Positions 1 through 12,299 of a stretch of DNA of 64,000 nucleotides are shown one piece after another (positions within the stretch are counted from its first letter, which is position 1; each line of letters opens with the position of its first letter). The DNA comes from Cephalopachus bancanus (taxonomy: Eukaryota > Chordata > Mammalia > Primates > Tarsiidae). The stretch is taken from assembly GCA_027257055.1 (NCBI GenBank), contig JAPVLO010000097.1, forward strand, positions 4,216,001 to 4,280,000, in the 5' to 3' direction. Both the position numbers and the translations under genes were made by a program. Under the pieces are notes generated by a model. That model saw nothing but the letters and a program-made list of their open reading frames with translations, was not told where the DNA came from and did no database searches.

Positions 1-2153
1 TGCCAAAGTCCTTTATCGGTGCAAGGAAGTTTCTGACAGATTCTTTTGGATTTTTGAGATATAGAATCATATCAACTGCAAAGAGAGATAACTTAACTTC
101 CTCTTTTCCTATTTGTATACCACTGGTTTCATTCACTTGCCTAAGTGCTCCAGCTAGGACTTTCAACACAATGTTGAACAGGAGGTGTGGGACTGGGCAG
201 CCTTGTCTTGTTATAGTTTTCAGGGGAAATACCTACACTTTCTGTTCATTTAGCAATGTGCTGACTGTGTTTACTATTTTGAGGTATGTTCCTTCTATGC
301 CTAGGTGCTCAAGGGTTTTTATCAAGAAGGGATGCTGGATCTTATCAAAGGATTTTTCTGTATCTAATGATGTAATCATGTGGTTCTTCTTTTTACATCT
401 GTTGATGTATTTATTAGATTTATGGTCTTGTGGATGTTGAACCAGTCCTGCATCCCAGGGATAAAGCCTACTTGGTCATAGTGGATGATTTTTGAGAAGT
501 GTTGTTAGATATGATTTGCTAGAATCTTGTTGAGAATTTTTGTATCTATGTTCATTAGGGTTATTGGCCTGTAGTTCTCTTTTTTTGTTGGATCTTTACC
601 CTGTTTGAGTATCAGTGTGATGTTAGTTTCATAACATGATTTGGGGAGAATTCAGTCTTTCTCAATTGCCTGGAATACTTTCTATAAGAATGATATCAGC
701 TCCTCTTTGTATGTTTTGTAGAATTCTGCTGGAAAGTCATCTGGCCCTGGGTTTTTTTTTTTTTTTTTTGGTAGGTAATTTTCTTATGATGAAGTCAATT
801 TTCTGGGTTGTTATTTGTGTATTTAGTGTCTCAATGTCTTCTTGCTTCAACCTTGGAAGATTGTATGATATCAAAAAGTCCCCCATTTCATTTAGATCAC
901 CAAGTTTGTTTCCATGCATGTGTGCATAGGAATCTCTGATAAACTTTTGTATTTCTTTGGAATAAGTTGTGTTTTGATCTTTTGCATTTATGATTGTATT
1001 TGTGCTTTTTATCTCTTTTTCTTGGTTATTCTGGCTAGTGGTCAATCAATCGTGTTTATGCTTTCAAGAATCAGCTTTTTGTTTTGTTGACTTTTTCTAT
1101 GATATTTTTGTCTTCTATACCCATATTTGGACTTTTACATCGTTGATCTGAATTCTTCTGCTAAAGTTAGGGTTTGGGTGGTCTGATCTTTCCAGCTCCC
1201 TTAGATGATTTGCTGGCTGTTAAATTGTGATCTTTTCATTTTCTCGATGTGTTTGTGGAGATATAAATTCCCCTCTTAGAGCTGTTTTCATGGCATTCCA
1301 GAGGTTTTGGTAAGATGCTTCTCCATTTTGTTTCCAGGAATCTTTTAATTTCTGTTTTGATTTTTGTGTTGACCCAGGAGTTATTTAACATCATGCTGTT
1401 TAGTGCCCATGTCTTTGTGGGTTTGGGGGAAATTTCACTGGTGTTGATATTTAGTTTTATTCCACTGTGGTCTGAGAAGGTACATGGGATTATTTTGATC
1501 TTATGAAATTTGTTTATGTTTGATTTATGGCCAAAGATGCAATTGATCTTGGAGTACATTCCATGTGGTGATGAGTAGAATGTATATTCTGTGGTTGTTG
1601 AATGGAGTTGTCTGCAGGTATCTGCTAAGTCCATTTGGTCAAGTGTCAAGTTGAAGTTCTGAATCTCTGTTGATTTTTTTGCCTCAATGATCTATCTAGG
1701 GTTGTTAATGGGGTAATCCATAATAGTGTTAGAGTCAATATCTTTTTGTAGTTTACTTGGTAGCTGCTTTATAAGTGCTGGTGCTCTTGTGTTGGGTGCA
1801 TATATATTTAGAATGGATATTTCTTATTGATGGATTGAACTTTTTAACATTATGTAGTGTCCCTTCCAAGTCTTTTAAAATTTTTGATAGTTTAAAGGTT
1901 ACTTTGTCTGATATTAAGATCACAACTCCTGCCTTCTTTTGTAGTCCATTCACCTGGAAATTTGTTTTCCATTCTATAACTTTGAATCTGTGTGCATCCC
2001 TTGTGGTGAGATGAGTGTACTGGATGCAGCAAATTATTGGTCAAGGTTTTTTTTTTTTTTAATCCAGCTTGCTATTCTATATCTTTTCAGTGGTGCATTT
2101 ACTCCCTTCACATTCAGGCTGATCATTGAAATGTGATTGTTTATGTCTGTCAT
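1..2153 (-). pseudogene. L1 ORF2 (endonuclease/reverse transcriptase), broken, partial
   Basis: ORF2 encodes the endonuclease and reverse transcriptase that carry out target-primed reverse transcription. The likely ATG is the complement of 2151-2153, matching the usual ORF2 start context. The longest intact block (1236-1649, 137 codons) holds endonuclease landmarks: TTEYTF, then FSDHSGIKL with the catalytic SDH triad region, then WALNSMMLNNSWV. The leftmost 1 kb corresponds to the reverse transcriptase domain, seen as antisense text. Frameshifts occur near A-runs (for example the T-run at 2047-2060 on the plus strand). About 717 codon positions of a roughly 1275-codon gene are in the window. 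Confidence 0.85.
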
Positions 2154-2222
2154 GAAGTTATTATAAAGTGTTTTTTGTTGTTGTTGTTTTCTTTTAACAT
2201 TTTGGTTGATGTGTGTGTGTTT

Positions 2223-3224
2223 TCAAGTTTGCCTCACGATATATTCTTTGTTGATTTTCTGTTCTCCTATTCTCTTGGGAAGTGCATGGTCATTCTTTTT
2301 TTTTTTTTTCTGTGCTTAATATCTTTTTAATCATCTCCTATAGAGCTGGTTTGGAAACCGTATAAACTCTTAGGGATTGGATGAGGAAGAATTTTAATTC
2401 TCCATCACTGAAGAAGGTGAGTTAGGCTGAGTAGAAAATTCTTCATTGAAATAGTTTAACTTTGTGGACTTTGAATATTGGATTCCAGTCCCTTCCAACT
2501 TGTAGTGTTTCTGCTGATAGGTATTCTATTATTCTGATTGGTTTTCCCTAGTAGGTAGTCTGACATTTCTCTCTTGCTACCTTTAGAATTATTTCTTTTG
2601 TATCTGCTTTGTGTAAGCAAATTACTATGTGTCTAGAAGTTGGTCTTCTCATTTGATGTCTTGTAGGATTTCTCAATATCTCTTGTGTTTGGATGGTCAC
2701 ACCTCTGGTGAGATGAGGAAAGTTTTCTTGGATAACCAATTGGGATACTTATTCCAAAGTGTTTCCTTTCTTCTGGGACACCAATCAGGTGTGGTTTTGG
2801 CCTCTTGATATAATGGTATGTCTCTTGGATGGCCTCTTAATATAATGGCACATCTCTTGGAGGCTTTGGTCTTTCTTTTTGAGCTTTCTCTCTCTGTTTT
2901 TTACAGATCAGAATAATTCCATTTAGGTTTTCAAGTTCTAAGATTCTTCTGCTTGATTAATTCTGTTTTCCATGCATATTATCTTGGTATTTATTTCCTG
3001 TAAGAAATTTTCTATGATCAAAATCTCTGTTATAAGTTCTTTCAGTGTTGGATCTTGTTTTTCTTGAGTTTTGTTCATTCTTTCATCCATTTCTTAGCCC
3101 TTGTTTTACTCTGGGTCTAGTCATTGGTGACTTCCCTTATTTGGGCTCTGACGTCCTGTTTTACAGGCATTTTCTCTTTGGTACACTGGCAATTGCCTGT
3201 GTTCTTCCATTAATTTTTCCCCAT
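2223..3224 (-). pseudogene. L1 ORF1 (RNA-binding chaperone), broken
   Basis: ORF1p is the coiled-coil, RNA-binding chaperone of the L1 particle. The start is taken as the ATGGGG complementary to 3219-3224. A TGA at 2223-2225 gives 334 codon positions, close to the 338 aa of human ORF1p, although stops and indels break the frame. The open block at 2548-2739 carries recognisable C-terminal-domain text: QENFPHLTRGVTIQTQEI, then TSRHIVICL, then KVAREK. It lies directly upstream of ORF2 in the element. Confidence 0.75.
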
Positions 3225-5160
3225 TGATAATTGATTTCTTTCTTTTCTCTTTAATTCCATTATTCAGTGGCAGTGGGAGAGGATTTTACTTCTGATGTTT
3301 GCTCAGCCCTCTAGTCTTCCCTGTTCAGGGCTCTGAATTTGTTCTATTTTGAAACATGGCTGTGGTAGGAAACTTTGCTGTCTCTTATAGTTTTGAGAAT
3401 CAAATAAGGTGGAGGATGGGGAGATAAGTTTCAGAAACTACTTGCAAATCATAATGTTCACTGATCATAGTATGGATTCCCTCTGACCCACTAGCCAGCA
3501 CCACTCTGTACGGTGGTGCAATGGGAATATATGTGTACCCCCTTAGTCCAAGATGCAGTAACAGCAATGAGGAGAGCAGAGAAAAGTAGAATGACAAAAG
3601 ATAGACAAAAATGAAAAATAAAACACAGAAAAACAAAAGCAGAAACCAAGGCAGAAAGCAACTAAACACACACACACAAACAAAAACCAAAACAAGCTGG
3701 AAAAAAGAAAGCAAAACAAGCAAAAAACAGGAAAACCAACCCCCACACACACAAAACACAAAGCAAAAGAAGAAAGAAAGAAAAGGAATTCATACACATA
3801 TTAAACTAAAAAAAGATTAAAAAATAAATAAAAACAAAACTGAAAGGTGAATACTCAATCATTCACGTACACACATAAACAGAAAACAAATAACAAAAGA
3901 AGAAAAAAGAAAAAGAAAAAACAAGGTGGGGGGGAATGCAGGTTGAAACCTTACATACAGATTCATGCACAAAGGAAAAAAAGAAAAAAAAAGAAATAAA
4001 TTAAAAAGCCCCCCAAAAACAACCTGCCCTCTTGTGACAGTTTCTGTAATTGCTTCTCTCAGCTGCTCATAGGTAAGCCCTTCAGTTGTCTCCTGCAGAT
4101 CTGCAGCCTCATTCATAGTCTCCCCAGTGTCCCAACTAGAGTAGGAGGAAGCAGTGGGAGTGAGTGGGGCTTCAGTCCTTCCCTCCCACTTTCATATGGT
4201 CAGAAGGACCTCCTCGAGTAGGGAGGTGTGGGATTATCTATTTCCTGGGTAGTGTTGGGGTGGGAGGGACCCCACTCAGGTTTATCTCAGAGTAGAGTCC
4301 TTCTATCACAGCTGATTTCCAGGCCTTATCTGGGTTTGTTCCTCTCAATCATGCCCCAGCTGTATGGGTCTTACATTTAGAGGATTGCTGAGGAGAGGGT
4401 TGGGTCAATCCCAGACTCACCAGCTGATCTCTTTGAGGGTCTTCCTTGTCCTTTTCTGGTCATACCCTTTGTCCCACAGCTGAATAAAAGTACGAGCTGG
4501 GGAGCCTGAGACTCAGCACTCGTCCTGTCCCTCTGTAGTTTGTGCTTTCTGGATAACCTCTGGGTCATGATCAATCCCCGAGTAGTTAATCCACCAGTCA
4601 CAGAGATAAGGTCTGTCACTCCATAGTGAGCAAGCCAGATCATTTTTCTACCCAGTTTTCAAGATAGTGACAGAGTGTCTGTTTCATCTTCTCCAGTGGT
4701 GCTCTACTTCTGGACTCCCTCCCCGTGCTTGCTCTGCAGCCCATGCTCCCAGTATCCAGTCAGGTGCTGTAGTGGTGAGGCAGAGCCTCAAGTCAGCAAT
4801 CACTCCTGGCAGCTTCTTCCTGGGTAGGGCTTTGTTGATTTAAAACAAAAAATGATGCTCAGTTTCTGCACCCGGCAAGTGCTAGGATCCAAGCAGAGCA
4901 GCTGAGGCACCAGCTGCATCACCAGGAGATCCCTGGCCACTTGCTCCTGAGTCCCCACTCAGTTAGCCATTCACACACCTACTTACCTCACAGACACATA
5001 CTCAAAATTTTCCATATACTTACTCACTCACACTGGGACTCCCATAGTCTGACAGGGTCCACTGCCATCTTCCTTCCTGCATGAAAAGCCAAAATTCTTA
5101 CTGTGTTCTATAAAGACTCCACTGAGAATCTGCCTTCGGAGCACATGATCTGCCATTATA
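3225..5160 (-). promoter_or_regulatory. L1 5' UTR with internal promoter region
   Basis: About 1.9 kb lies between the ORF1 start and the inferred L1 5' end, roughly twice the human L1 5' UTR. The part nearest ORF1 (about 3540-4020) is extremely A-rich on the plus strand, so T/pyrimidine-rich in L1 sense. The outer part (4020-5100) is mixed and more GC-rich, as expected for the promoter half. No promoter motif can be assigned by eye. Promoter function is inferred from the family. Confidence 0.65.
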
Positions 5161-5345
5161 ATTACTCTATATATATATACAAGTTCATCTCCCTTGCCCC
5201 TTCCTTCATGGAACTAGTCAAGTAAACTTCAGTCCTGGGTAAAACCAGCTTTCTGTTTATTCCTTGCCTGTACCTGAACAATTGAACATGGCTAAAGAAA
5301 AACCATGCGTGCTGACTGGAACACAAACTCCAAATGACTATTCTG
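5161..5345. other. Short unassigned spacer between L1 and Alu
   Basis: This begins with a small (AT)n run at about 5168-5180 and then reads as unique sequence. No gene or recognised repeat is seen. The possible L1 TSD at this edge cannot be tested because the L1 3' end lies outside the window. Confidence 0.5.
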
Positions 5346-5659
5346 AGCATTCTTTTTTTTTTTTTTTTGAGTTTGATTCTTACTCTGTCACTCAGGCTGG
5401 AGTGCAGTGGCACGCTCATGGCCACCACAGCCTCGACCTGCTGGGCTTAGTTGATCTTTCTGTCTCAGCCTTCCAAATAGTTGGAACTGCAAGCTTGCGC
5501 TACCACACCCAGCCTTTTTTTTTTTATTGCAGAGATGAGGTCTCACCAAGATGCCCAGGTTGGTCTCAAACCCCTGAACTCAGGTAATCCTCTCTCCTCA
5601 GCCTCCCAAAGTGCTGGAATTACAGGCTGAGCCACAGTGCCTGGGCTCTCAGCATTCTT
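5346..5659 (-). mobile_element. Alu (older lineage copy) with TSD
   Basis: A dimeric Alu in reverse orientation: T-run, right arm, mid T-rich linker near 5515-5525, left arm ending in a diverged GCCCAGGCACTGTGGCTCAGCC-like 5' end. It is flanked by the TSD AGCATTCTT at 5346-5354 and 5651-5659. It lacks the compact right-arm hairpin of the younger copies (it reads GGCACGCTCATGGCCACC), which suggests an older subfamily. Confidence 0.9.
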
Positions 5660-6467
5660 AATAGAGGTCCCTTAGTCAATTTTCTTCTCCTTTCTTCAAA
5701 AACCTCCTTTATGCTTCTCATCTATTTTCAAACATCAACAATGTCTGTCACCTCATCATTATCACACACCAAAAATGAACCTTCTTATTCTTCTCACCGT
5801 CAATCTGTCACCTGTATGTATGTATCTATAAATGTTGCCAATCCTTTAGTTTTAACAGATGAACAGTTCATGATCTGAGGCCTACCTTTCTATTAGATTC
5901 CACCCCACTCACTTTCTCAAGTACTTTGCCCCAGTCATCATCCTCAATTTCCTCTGCATCACCTCCATCAGTACAAATGCATACTGCAATTTCTCTGACA
6001 TTAAACAAAATCTCTGATCCCATGTCCCTGTCTAGCTCTAAAATAGATCTACATTCCTACACAGAAAAATGCCTTACTAGAATGGTTTGAATGGGTGGTT
6101 TTCATTTTCTCATCTTTCATTCTTCCATGAATCTAATCTGATCATTATTTGGTCTCCAAAACCCCACAGAACATACTTTCATCAAGATCATGGATACCTT
6201 CACATTTGGCAAATATAATCACCAATGGGCTCAACTGTATGTTTTAAGACCTCCAGGGGTTACTTTTATGTGAAATTTGATGTGAAAGATGCCCACAGAG
6301 TGCTTAAAACATAGCAGCCCAGGTATAATTCTCTAGGACTTAATTTTTAGATTCAATTTTATTATATGTTTTATCCACATTGTTGCATGTAACTAGGTAT
6401 AGTTCAATTATTTCACTATTTAATATGTGACTATATGAATACAGTAGTTTTTATTGAGTACATTTTC
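5660..6467. other. Unassigned intergenic stretch
   Basis: AT-rich, with no open frame of note. Many C/T-rich phrases occur, but no recognised repeat, no RNA gene and no conserved-looking exon structure. I see nothing functional here by eye. Confidence 0.4.
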
Positions 6468-6775
6468 CCTGGGTTTTCTTTTTTTTTTGAGTTGGAGTCT
6501 CACTCTGTCACCCAGACTGGAGTGCAGTGGCCGCTCCTGGCCACCGCAGCCACGACCTACTGGGCTCTGGCGATCCTTCCGCCTCAGCCTTCCGAGTAGC
6601 CGGAATTACAGGCATGCGCGACCACGCCCGGCTGATTTTTTGATTTTCTGTAGAGATGAAGTCTCGCTGCCCAGGCGGGTCTTGAACCCGCAGGCTCAGG
6701 CAATCCACTCACCTCAGCCTCCCAAAGGCGCAGGATTACAGGCTGAGCCACTGAGCCTGGCTTCCTGGGTTTTCT
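6468..6775 (-). mobile_element. Alu, lineage-specific young subfamily, with TSD
   Basis: A full dimeric Alu on the minus strand with TSD CCTGGGTTTTCT at 6468-6479 and 6764-6775. In sense it has the GAGCGGCCACTGCACTCC right arm and a left-arm start near GCCAGGCTCAGTGGCTCAGCC. The B-box region survives only in diverged form. Low divergence from the other young copies points to recent insertion. Confidence 0.93.
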
Positions 6776-6894
6776 ATTAAAGATATTTCTAAATCTCCAG
6801 TTAAAATTCTTTGTACATAACTTCTGGTACATATATGCAATATTTTCTATTGGGTATATCTAAGGAGTTTGAGTCTATGATCATTTGGTATGTG

Positions 6895-7335
6895 AATGCT
6901 TGCCTATACAAGATAATGTCAAACTAGTTTTAAAGATAGCTTACAGAAACTTCCAAAAATATTTTTGATCCACATATTCTCCAACATTTCATAGCATCCG
7001 ACTAATCACTTTTTGCAAAGTGAATAAGTATAAAATGGTGTTTGCTTACAGTCCTGAATTTCATTTCTCCAATCACAAATGAGGTAGAACATTTCTCCAC
7101 ATGTTTAATGACCAAATGTTATTTACTTTCTGTGAAATGCATGTTCCCATCTTTTACCCATTTTCTTTAGTGAGCTGTTATTTTACCTTTCATTAATTTA
7201 AAGACTTTATATATTAGTAACATAATGTTTTGTCAGTGATATAAATTGCAAATCTACTATCTAGTTTGCAAATTATGTTTTCACTTTCTTTAAGATGTTA
7301 TGGTAAAATATGCAAAATTTTTTAAAAAGGAAAAC
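6895..7335 (-). mobile_element. Old L1 fragment (ORF2/3' region)
   Basis: The plus strand follows the antisense of a mammalian L1 3' region: phrases equivalent to ACTAATCAC, ATTTCTCCAATCACAAATGAGG, CCCATTTTCTTTAGTGAGCTG and TTTGTCAGTGATATAAATTGC occur in the right order. Divergence is high, as for an L1M-age element. The ends are approximate. Confidence 0.65.
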
Positions 7336-7669
7336 AAATATGGGCAGCATAGCATTCCAACATTATTCAAGGGGAAGACTCTTCAATGATTATCTTAAAG
7401 AAAATACTTAGGCAAATTCACTCTTTACTGCTGTTTATAGGTCATAGATTTTGAGAAGTTTCACGTTAACTTGTAGCTAATGGTCTTGCAGAGATACAAA
7501 TAATTTCAACCTGGTGAAAGTGATAGTTACAAAGATTATTGTTTATTGTCTTGTTGAACATTACTCAGTTTTATATACAATTATTAAATTATCCTAATAC
7601 ATTTTTATTAAGTTGTGTATTATATTAGTATATTAGTCAGGCTCAACCAGAAAAGAAGAGCCAGTAGGT

Positions 7670-7671
<2 letters not shown>

Positions 7672-7720
<49 letters not shown>
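7672..7720. repeat. (GT)n microsatellite
   Basis: About 24 uninterrupted TG/GT dinucleotides followed by ATACACACAT. The length and purity suggest high polymorphism. It has Z-DNA potential. Confidence 0.97.
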
Positions 7721-7723
<3 letters not shown>

Positions 7724-7730
7724 CACACAT

Positions 7731-7870
7731 ATTTATAATGCATATTTAATGTATTTATAATGCATATTTAATGTATTATATATCGAATGTTTAATGTATT
7801 ATATATCGAATGTTTAATGTATTATATATTGCATATTTAATGTCATATATATGCAATATATGTTTATAAT
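7731..7870. repeat. AT-rich minisatellite, ~23-bp unit
   Basis: About five to six tandem units built on TTTAATGTATTATATATCGA followed by ATG. Two central units are identical; the outer ones have lost the CG (TTGCATA, TAATGCA variants). It adjoins the (GT)n tract. Confidence 0.85.
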
Positions 7871-8160
7871 ATTTATAAGGAATTATATTGTACTATTGTA
7901 AAGAATAGCTAAGCAAGCCCAAAATTTGTAGGACGGTAGGTAGGAAAAGAAGATCACAAAATCATTTGCCATGAATAGAGATGGGCTGAAGTTTGTTGCC
8001 CACAGGAGTCAGTTAGAAAGGAAGATCCTGAAGAAAGGGAAAGCAATTGCTGACCTAGGAGCTTTTTGAAGGTTCTGAGCTCAAGGGATGTCTATGTCCC
8101 TTTCTAAAGTTCTTCAAATTGATTGTGAACCCCACCCACGATATTTGTCTTTTAATTAAA

Positions 8161-9148
8161 TTAACATTAACTAATAAAAATCATTTTAAGCAAATCTGCA
8201 ACATTTATTTGCAGATCTACCTAGATTAGTGTTTGATTATATAACTGGAAAGAACATTTGCTACAAAGCTGTCATTGCATCCCTCTGTTCTTCATATATA
8301 CAAATATATGCTTAGTCTCTTAAATGTTCTTTTGATTGATATTAACATTTTAATACTTTGCTCATTATTGAATATGTTAAATAAAATTTTTGAATTGTGC
8401 TTATTTAACATTTACATAAAATTCATGATTATTTTATTCTTTCAAAAATTATTTTTTACTGGTTTTTGGAGCATTCACTGAGATAGCCAAGTGGATTCAC
8501 CTGATGAAGCCAAATATATCCTTTTGCCAAAGTGCATATATATTAAGACCAGGAAAACATATTTTTGCTTCTTATAGTGAGTCCAAGCAGTAGAATAATT
8601 TTAACTTTGTCTTTCTAGTTTTGTTTTTATTTCAAGTGTGATTTTACATTTTATTAATACTTTTGGCAATAAATCATCCCTCATTCTTGGCAACAATAAT
8701 TAAGGATTTGGTTTTACATTGATGATATCTGTTAGATAGATGATTTAAACCATATTCTTTGGTATGAGAGATGGCAATCTAGTCCATTTTCTGTATGTCA
8801 ACTTATGATCTCAAATCAATTAGAAACTTATGTCCACTGGAAATAATAGTCTTTGAGATCTACATTGAAGAATTTGTGTGACTCTATGTTTACTTTTGAA
8901 TTATGGCTAAAATTATAGAACTTAGGATATAAGATATTTTCATCTATTCAGAAAAAAAGCTTTCTATCTCATTGTGTCAGTATAAAATGTTTTTCTATAT
9001 CTGGAGGGTATTAATAAAATAGATTATTTATAATATTTCTTAATGCAGCTATTCTGAAATAGCCTTATAAAGATAAAAAAGTACTTAAATAAAATATGCC
9101 ACAAATTCACAGAAAATACAGCAATATTTCTATTACTTTAAGTGTTGT
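8161..9148. other. Unassigned AT-rich stretch
   Basis: Very AT-rich. The only frames are short. No recognised repeat, gene or RNA. Confidence 0.4.
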
Positions 9149-9690
9149 ATTAGTCAGGGTTCTCCAGTGAAACAGAACCAATAAGATATATAGAGAGAGA
9201 TATATAAGAGGAGATTTATTATGGGAATTGGCTCACACAATTATGGAGAAAAAGAAGTTCTACCATCTGCCATCTGTAAGCTGGAGATTTAAGAATCTGG
9301 TGGTGGAATTCAGTCTGTGTTCAAAGTCCTGAAAACCAGGGTAGCTAATGATGAAACTACCAGTCACTGTCTGAGACCAAAGACCTTAGAATAAGGTTGG
9401 GACTGCTAGTGTAAGTCCTAGAGTTCCAAGGCCTGAAAAACAAAAAAGAGTTTCTGTGTTTGAGGACAGAATAAGATGGATGTCCCAGCTACAGAAGAAA
9501 GAAACGTAATTCACCCCTTCTTCACATTTTTGTTCTATTTAGGCTCTCAATGGATTGGGTGATACAGACCCACAGTGGTAAGGGTGGATGTTCTTGACTC
9601 AGTCTAATAACTCAAGTGCCGATCTCTTCCAGAAACACCCTCCCAGACACAACACACTCATCTGAGTACCTTAACCTCGTCAGATTAGCA
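9149..9690 (+). repeat. TTAGTCAGGGTTCTCC-type interspersed repeat, good copy
   Basis: It opens TATTAGTCAGGGTTCTCCAG, then AAACAGAACCAATAAGATAT, an AT/GA-rich block, ATTGGCTCACACAATTATGG, CATCTGCCATCTGTAAGCTGG, and late in the element TTGTTCTATTTAGGCTCTCA and CCAGAAACACCCTCCCAGAC. This is a familiar multi-copy mammalian repeat scaffold. I recognise it but cannot assign a family name reliably. Confidence 0.75.
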
Positions 9691-11439
9691 AATATGATAA
9701 ACATAAGTGTGTTAGATTTAAAAATTTTATAAAAACTATTGGCTCAGAAACATTTAAGTATTCATGCCCACTCAAGTTAAGCAAGTCTTGGCTCAAATTA
9801 GACTTTTTTAATATTACAGATTAAGAGAGAAAAAAGAAGTTATATATATTTGTTTGATTTATCATCATTAGGTATAACACAAGCTTGCATTTTATTTTTA
9901 TAAAATTATGAGCTTGTTTTTGCATGAACATACCTGTTAGTTTAAGCTTCCTAAGTTCCTTCTGTTTGGTTTATGGATTTAAAAAGATAACCTTACTGCT
10001 ACATAATGTTCAAGATTATAAAAATTTAACTTTAGATACAACTAAATTGCATCATTTAAAAAAAAATGTATTTATATTTTGTGTCACCCTAAACATAATT
10101 TCTAAGATCTTTAACTTAAAAACTCATAATACTATTAAATCAAGTTAAATAATGAATAAACTGGATATCTGGATAAGTTTTAAGTAAGATAGAATAGTAA
10201 AACCATAATTACTAAGCATAATTTCAATATGTATAATACTTTTTTGCTTATATCGCTTACATGTAAGAGAGAGGCTATGTTTTTGAAATGTCAAATAATA
10301 TAATGCAAAATTAAAATTTGACTACTCTTTTGTAAAAGCTAGTTGGTTTTAGGGCTCTTAATGAGCATGGCAAAAGTTTTTAACTTTCTGTATAATCAGT
10401 TCAGAGAGCAGAGATTCCATATTACACTGAAATAATCATTGTTGCTTTTTTGTTGACTTTATCATGTACTTGGTTAATTGAAAACAAACAGTTTCTTACA
10501 TAAGAGCTAATTTTCCTTAGAATTTTATTCTTTTCTTCCTTGTTTAATTTAAAATTTACTGGCATTTCATTAATTATTAACTACAGTATTATTTATCTGA
10601 TGTTTGTACACTAGACCTAATCAAGTGACCAACTCAACTATGACAACTGAGATTTTGCCTAAGATTCTAATTCAAAGAAAACTGAAATTTTGGGATACCT
10701 TTCACACCTCAAACTATTTTTGAGATTTCCCACAGTAGTCACTGAAAAAAATACAGTAATTTGTTATTAAAAGAATAATGCTAGAAATATTAGGATTTTT
10801 TCCCGTATTTCTTAATTAGCTTTGTATTATTACATAAGCTGATAGGAAGATTTTAAAACAAAAGGCACCCTGAGATTTTCTAGGCTATACACTCTGTGAA
10901 AAGACCTTGAAGATCTGCAGAAATTTGTTAAACTCTTGTCATTCATGATATGTTTTTACCCTCAGGAGATATATTGATCAAACTATTATTATATAGTCAT
11001 TTTATACCCAAATAGAGATTCTACTTTCTTCAATTCCAGTATTATTTGTAACTAACTATAAGACATTAACTAGATTTCAGTGTCATTATAAAATATATCT
11101 GCTTTCTTCTAATGCTGCCTAAAAGATCTACTAAAACTATAAGCTAGAATCGTGTTTCAAACTTTGTGGAAAAGATTCTGCCACGTACTATGAATTATTG
11201 ATGCTTCAAAAAACAGGCTCTTGGGTAAAGTCTTTCAAGATGGCATCCCTTAGACAACTTTCAAGCCAAACAAATGGATTAAGTCTTCCCGATTATTTTA
11301 GTCTAGCAGATTTAATTCATATTGCATATAGTTGAGTCAGAATCCAGCAGCACAAATATTTATTGTATATGACTGAATAAACTGATGCAGGAAGTTTTAG
11401 TGTGTGTATTTATTTGGAATAATGTAGATATTTTAAATA
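9691..11439. other. Unassigned AT-rich stretch
   Basis: About 1.7 kb of AT-rich sequence with stops in all frames at short intervals. No recognised transposon, exon or RNA gene. It may hold fossils too old to see by eye. Confidence 0.4.
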
Positions 11440-11512
11440 TTTTTAAATTGACAGCTATATTGAGATAAAGTCTATATATAATAAGCTATTTATATTCAAA
11501 GTGTATAAATTA

Positions 11513-11826
11513 AAAATTTGACACACTTGCCCGGGCTCGGTGGCTCAGCCTATAATCCCAGCACTTTGGGAGGCTGAAGCGAGTGAACTGCCTTAACTTG
11601 CAGATTTGAGACCAGCCCAGGCAACTTGGCAAGATCTCTCTCTACAATAAATTACTAGCCGGGCATGGTGGTGTGTGTCTGTAGTTCCAGCTACCTGGCG
11701 GAAGGATTGCTGGAGCCCAGCAGGTCGACACTGGGATAGCCGTGAGCATGCCACTGCACTCCAGCCTGGGCGACGAATTGAGACTCCAACTCAAAAAAAA
11801 AAAAAAGAAAAGAAAATTTGATACAC
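11513..11826 (+). mobile_element. Alu, intermediate-age copy, with TSD
   Basis: A dimeric Alu inserted in the old L1 3' UTR. The near-identical TSD AAAATTTGACACAC / AAAATTTGATACAC lies at 11513-11526 and 11813-11826. The left arm reads GCCCGGGCTCGGTGGCTCAGCC; the right arm keeps the older GTCGACACTGGGATAGCCGTG form, not the young GTGGCC...GGCCAC hairpin. The tail is a 14-A run followed by GAAAAG. Confidence 0.93.
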
Positions 11827-12299
11827 ATATACATCCTGAAACCATCATTATAATCAAGAGTATGAACATATCCATCACCTCCAAAAATTTCCCTGTGGAA
11901 TTCTATAATTTCTCTCTGCTACCCAGCTTCAACCTGCTGCTGTCCCTGGGAAACAACTGATCTGGTTTTTGCCACCATAGATTAGTTTATATTTTCCAGA
12001 GTTTCATAAAATTGGGATTAAACTGCATGTAGTCTTTTTTCTTCTGGCTTCTTTGACCCAACACAATTATTTTAAGATCCATCCATGCTAGTGTGTGTAT
12101 CAATAATTAATTTCTTTTTATTGCTGAACAGCATTCTATTTTAGAATTATACTACATTTTATTTCTTCATTCGGCTATCAATAGACATTTGGGTTGTTTA
12201 CAGCTTTGGGTTATTACAAATAAACTGGTATGAACATTTATGTACAAGTCATTGTATGAATCTATGCTTTCATTTTTCTTAGGTAGATACTTATGAGTA

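Larger units (their letters stand above)
1..5160 (-). mobile_element. L1 (LINE-1) retrotransposon, 3' end outside window
   Basis: The plus strand reads as the reverse complement of an L1 in its canonical order: ORF2 from the left edge to about 2153, a short spacer, ORF1 to about 3224, then a long 5' UTR to about 5160. The order and spacing match a near-full-length L1 whose ORF2 3' half and tail lie beyond the window. Both ORFs carry stops and frameshifts, so it is not mobile by itself. The inferred 5' end reads ATGGCAGATC on the minus strand near 5157, like the ATGGC start of other primate L1s. I found no TSD because the 3' end is missing. Confidence 0.9.
7631..8160 (+). repeat. TTAGTCAGGGTTCTCC-type interspersed repeat, diverged copy
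   Basis: It opens ATTAGTCAGGCTCAACCAGA and ends in a GATTGTGAACCCCACCCAC block. It follows the same scaffold as the better copy at 9149-9690. The middle, an AT-rich part in the family, is replaced by the (GT)n tract and an AT minisatellite. I recognise this as a common mammalian interspersed repeat but cannot name the family with certainty. Confidence 0.55.

Noticed and set aside
1236..1649. 137-codon minus-strand frame considered as an intact gene.
   Set aside because: It is only an open block of a frameshifted L1 ORF2 endonuclease region, annotated as part of the pseudogene.
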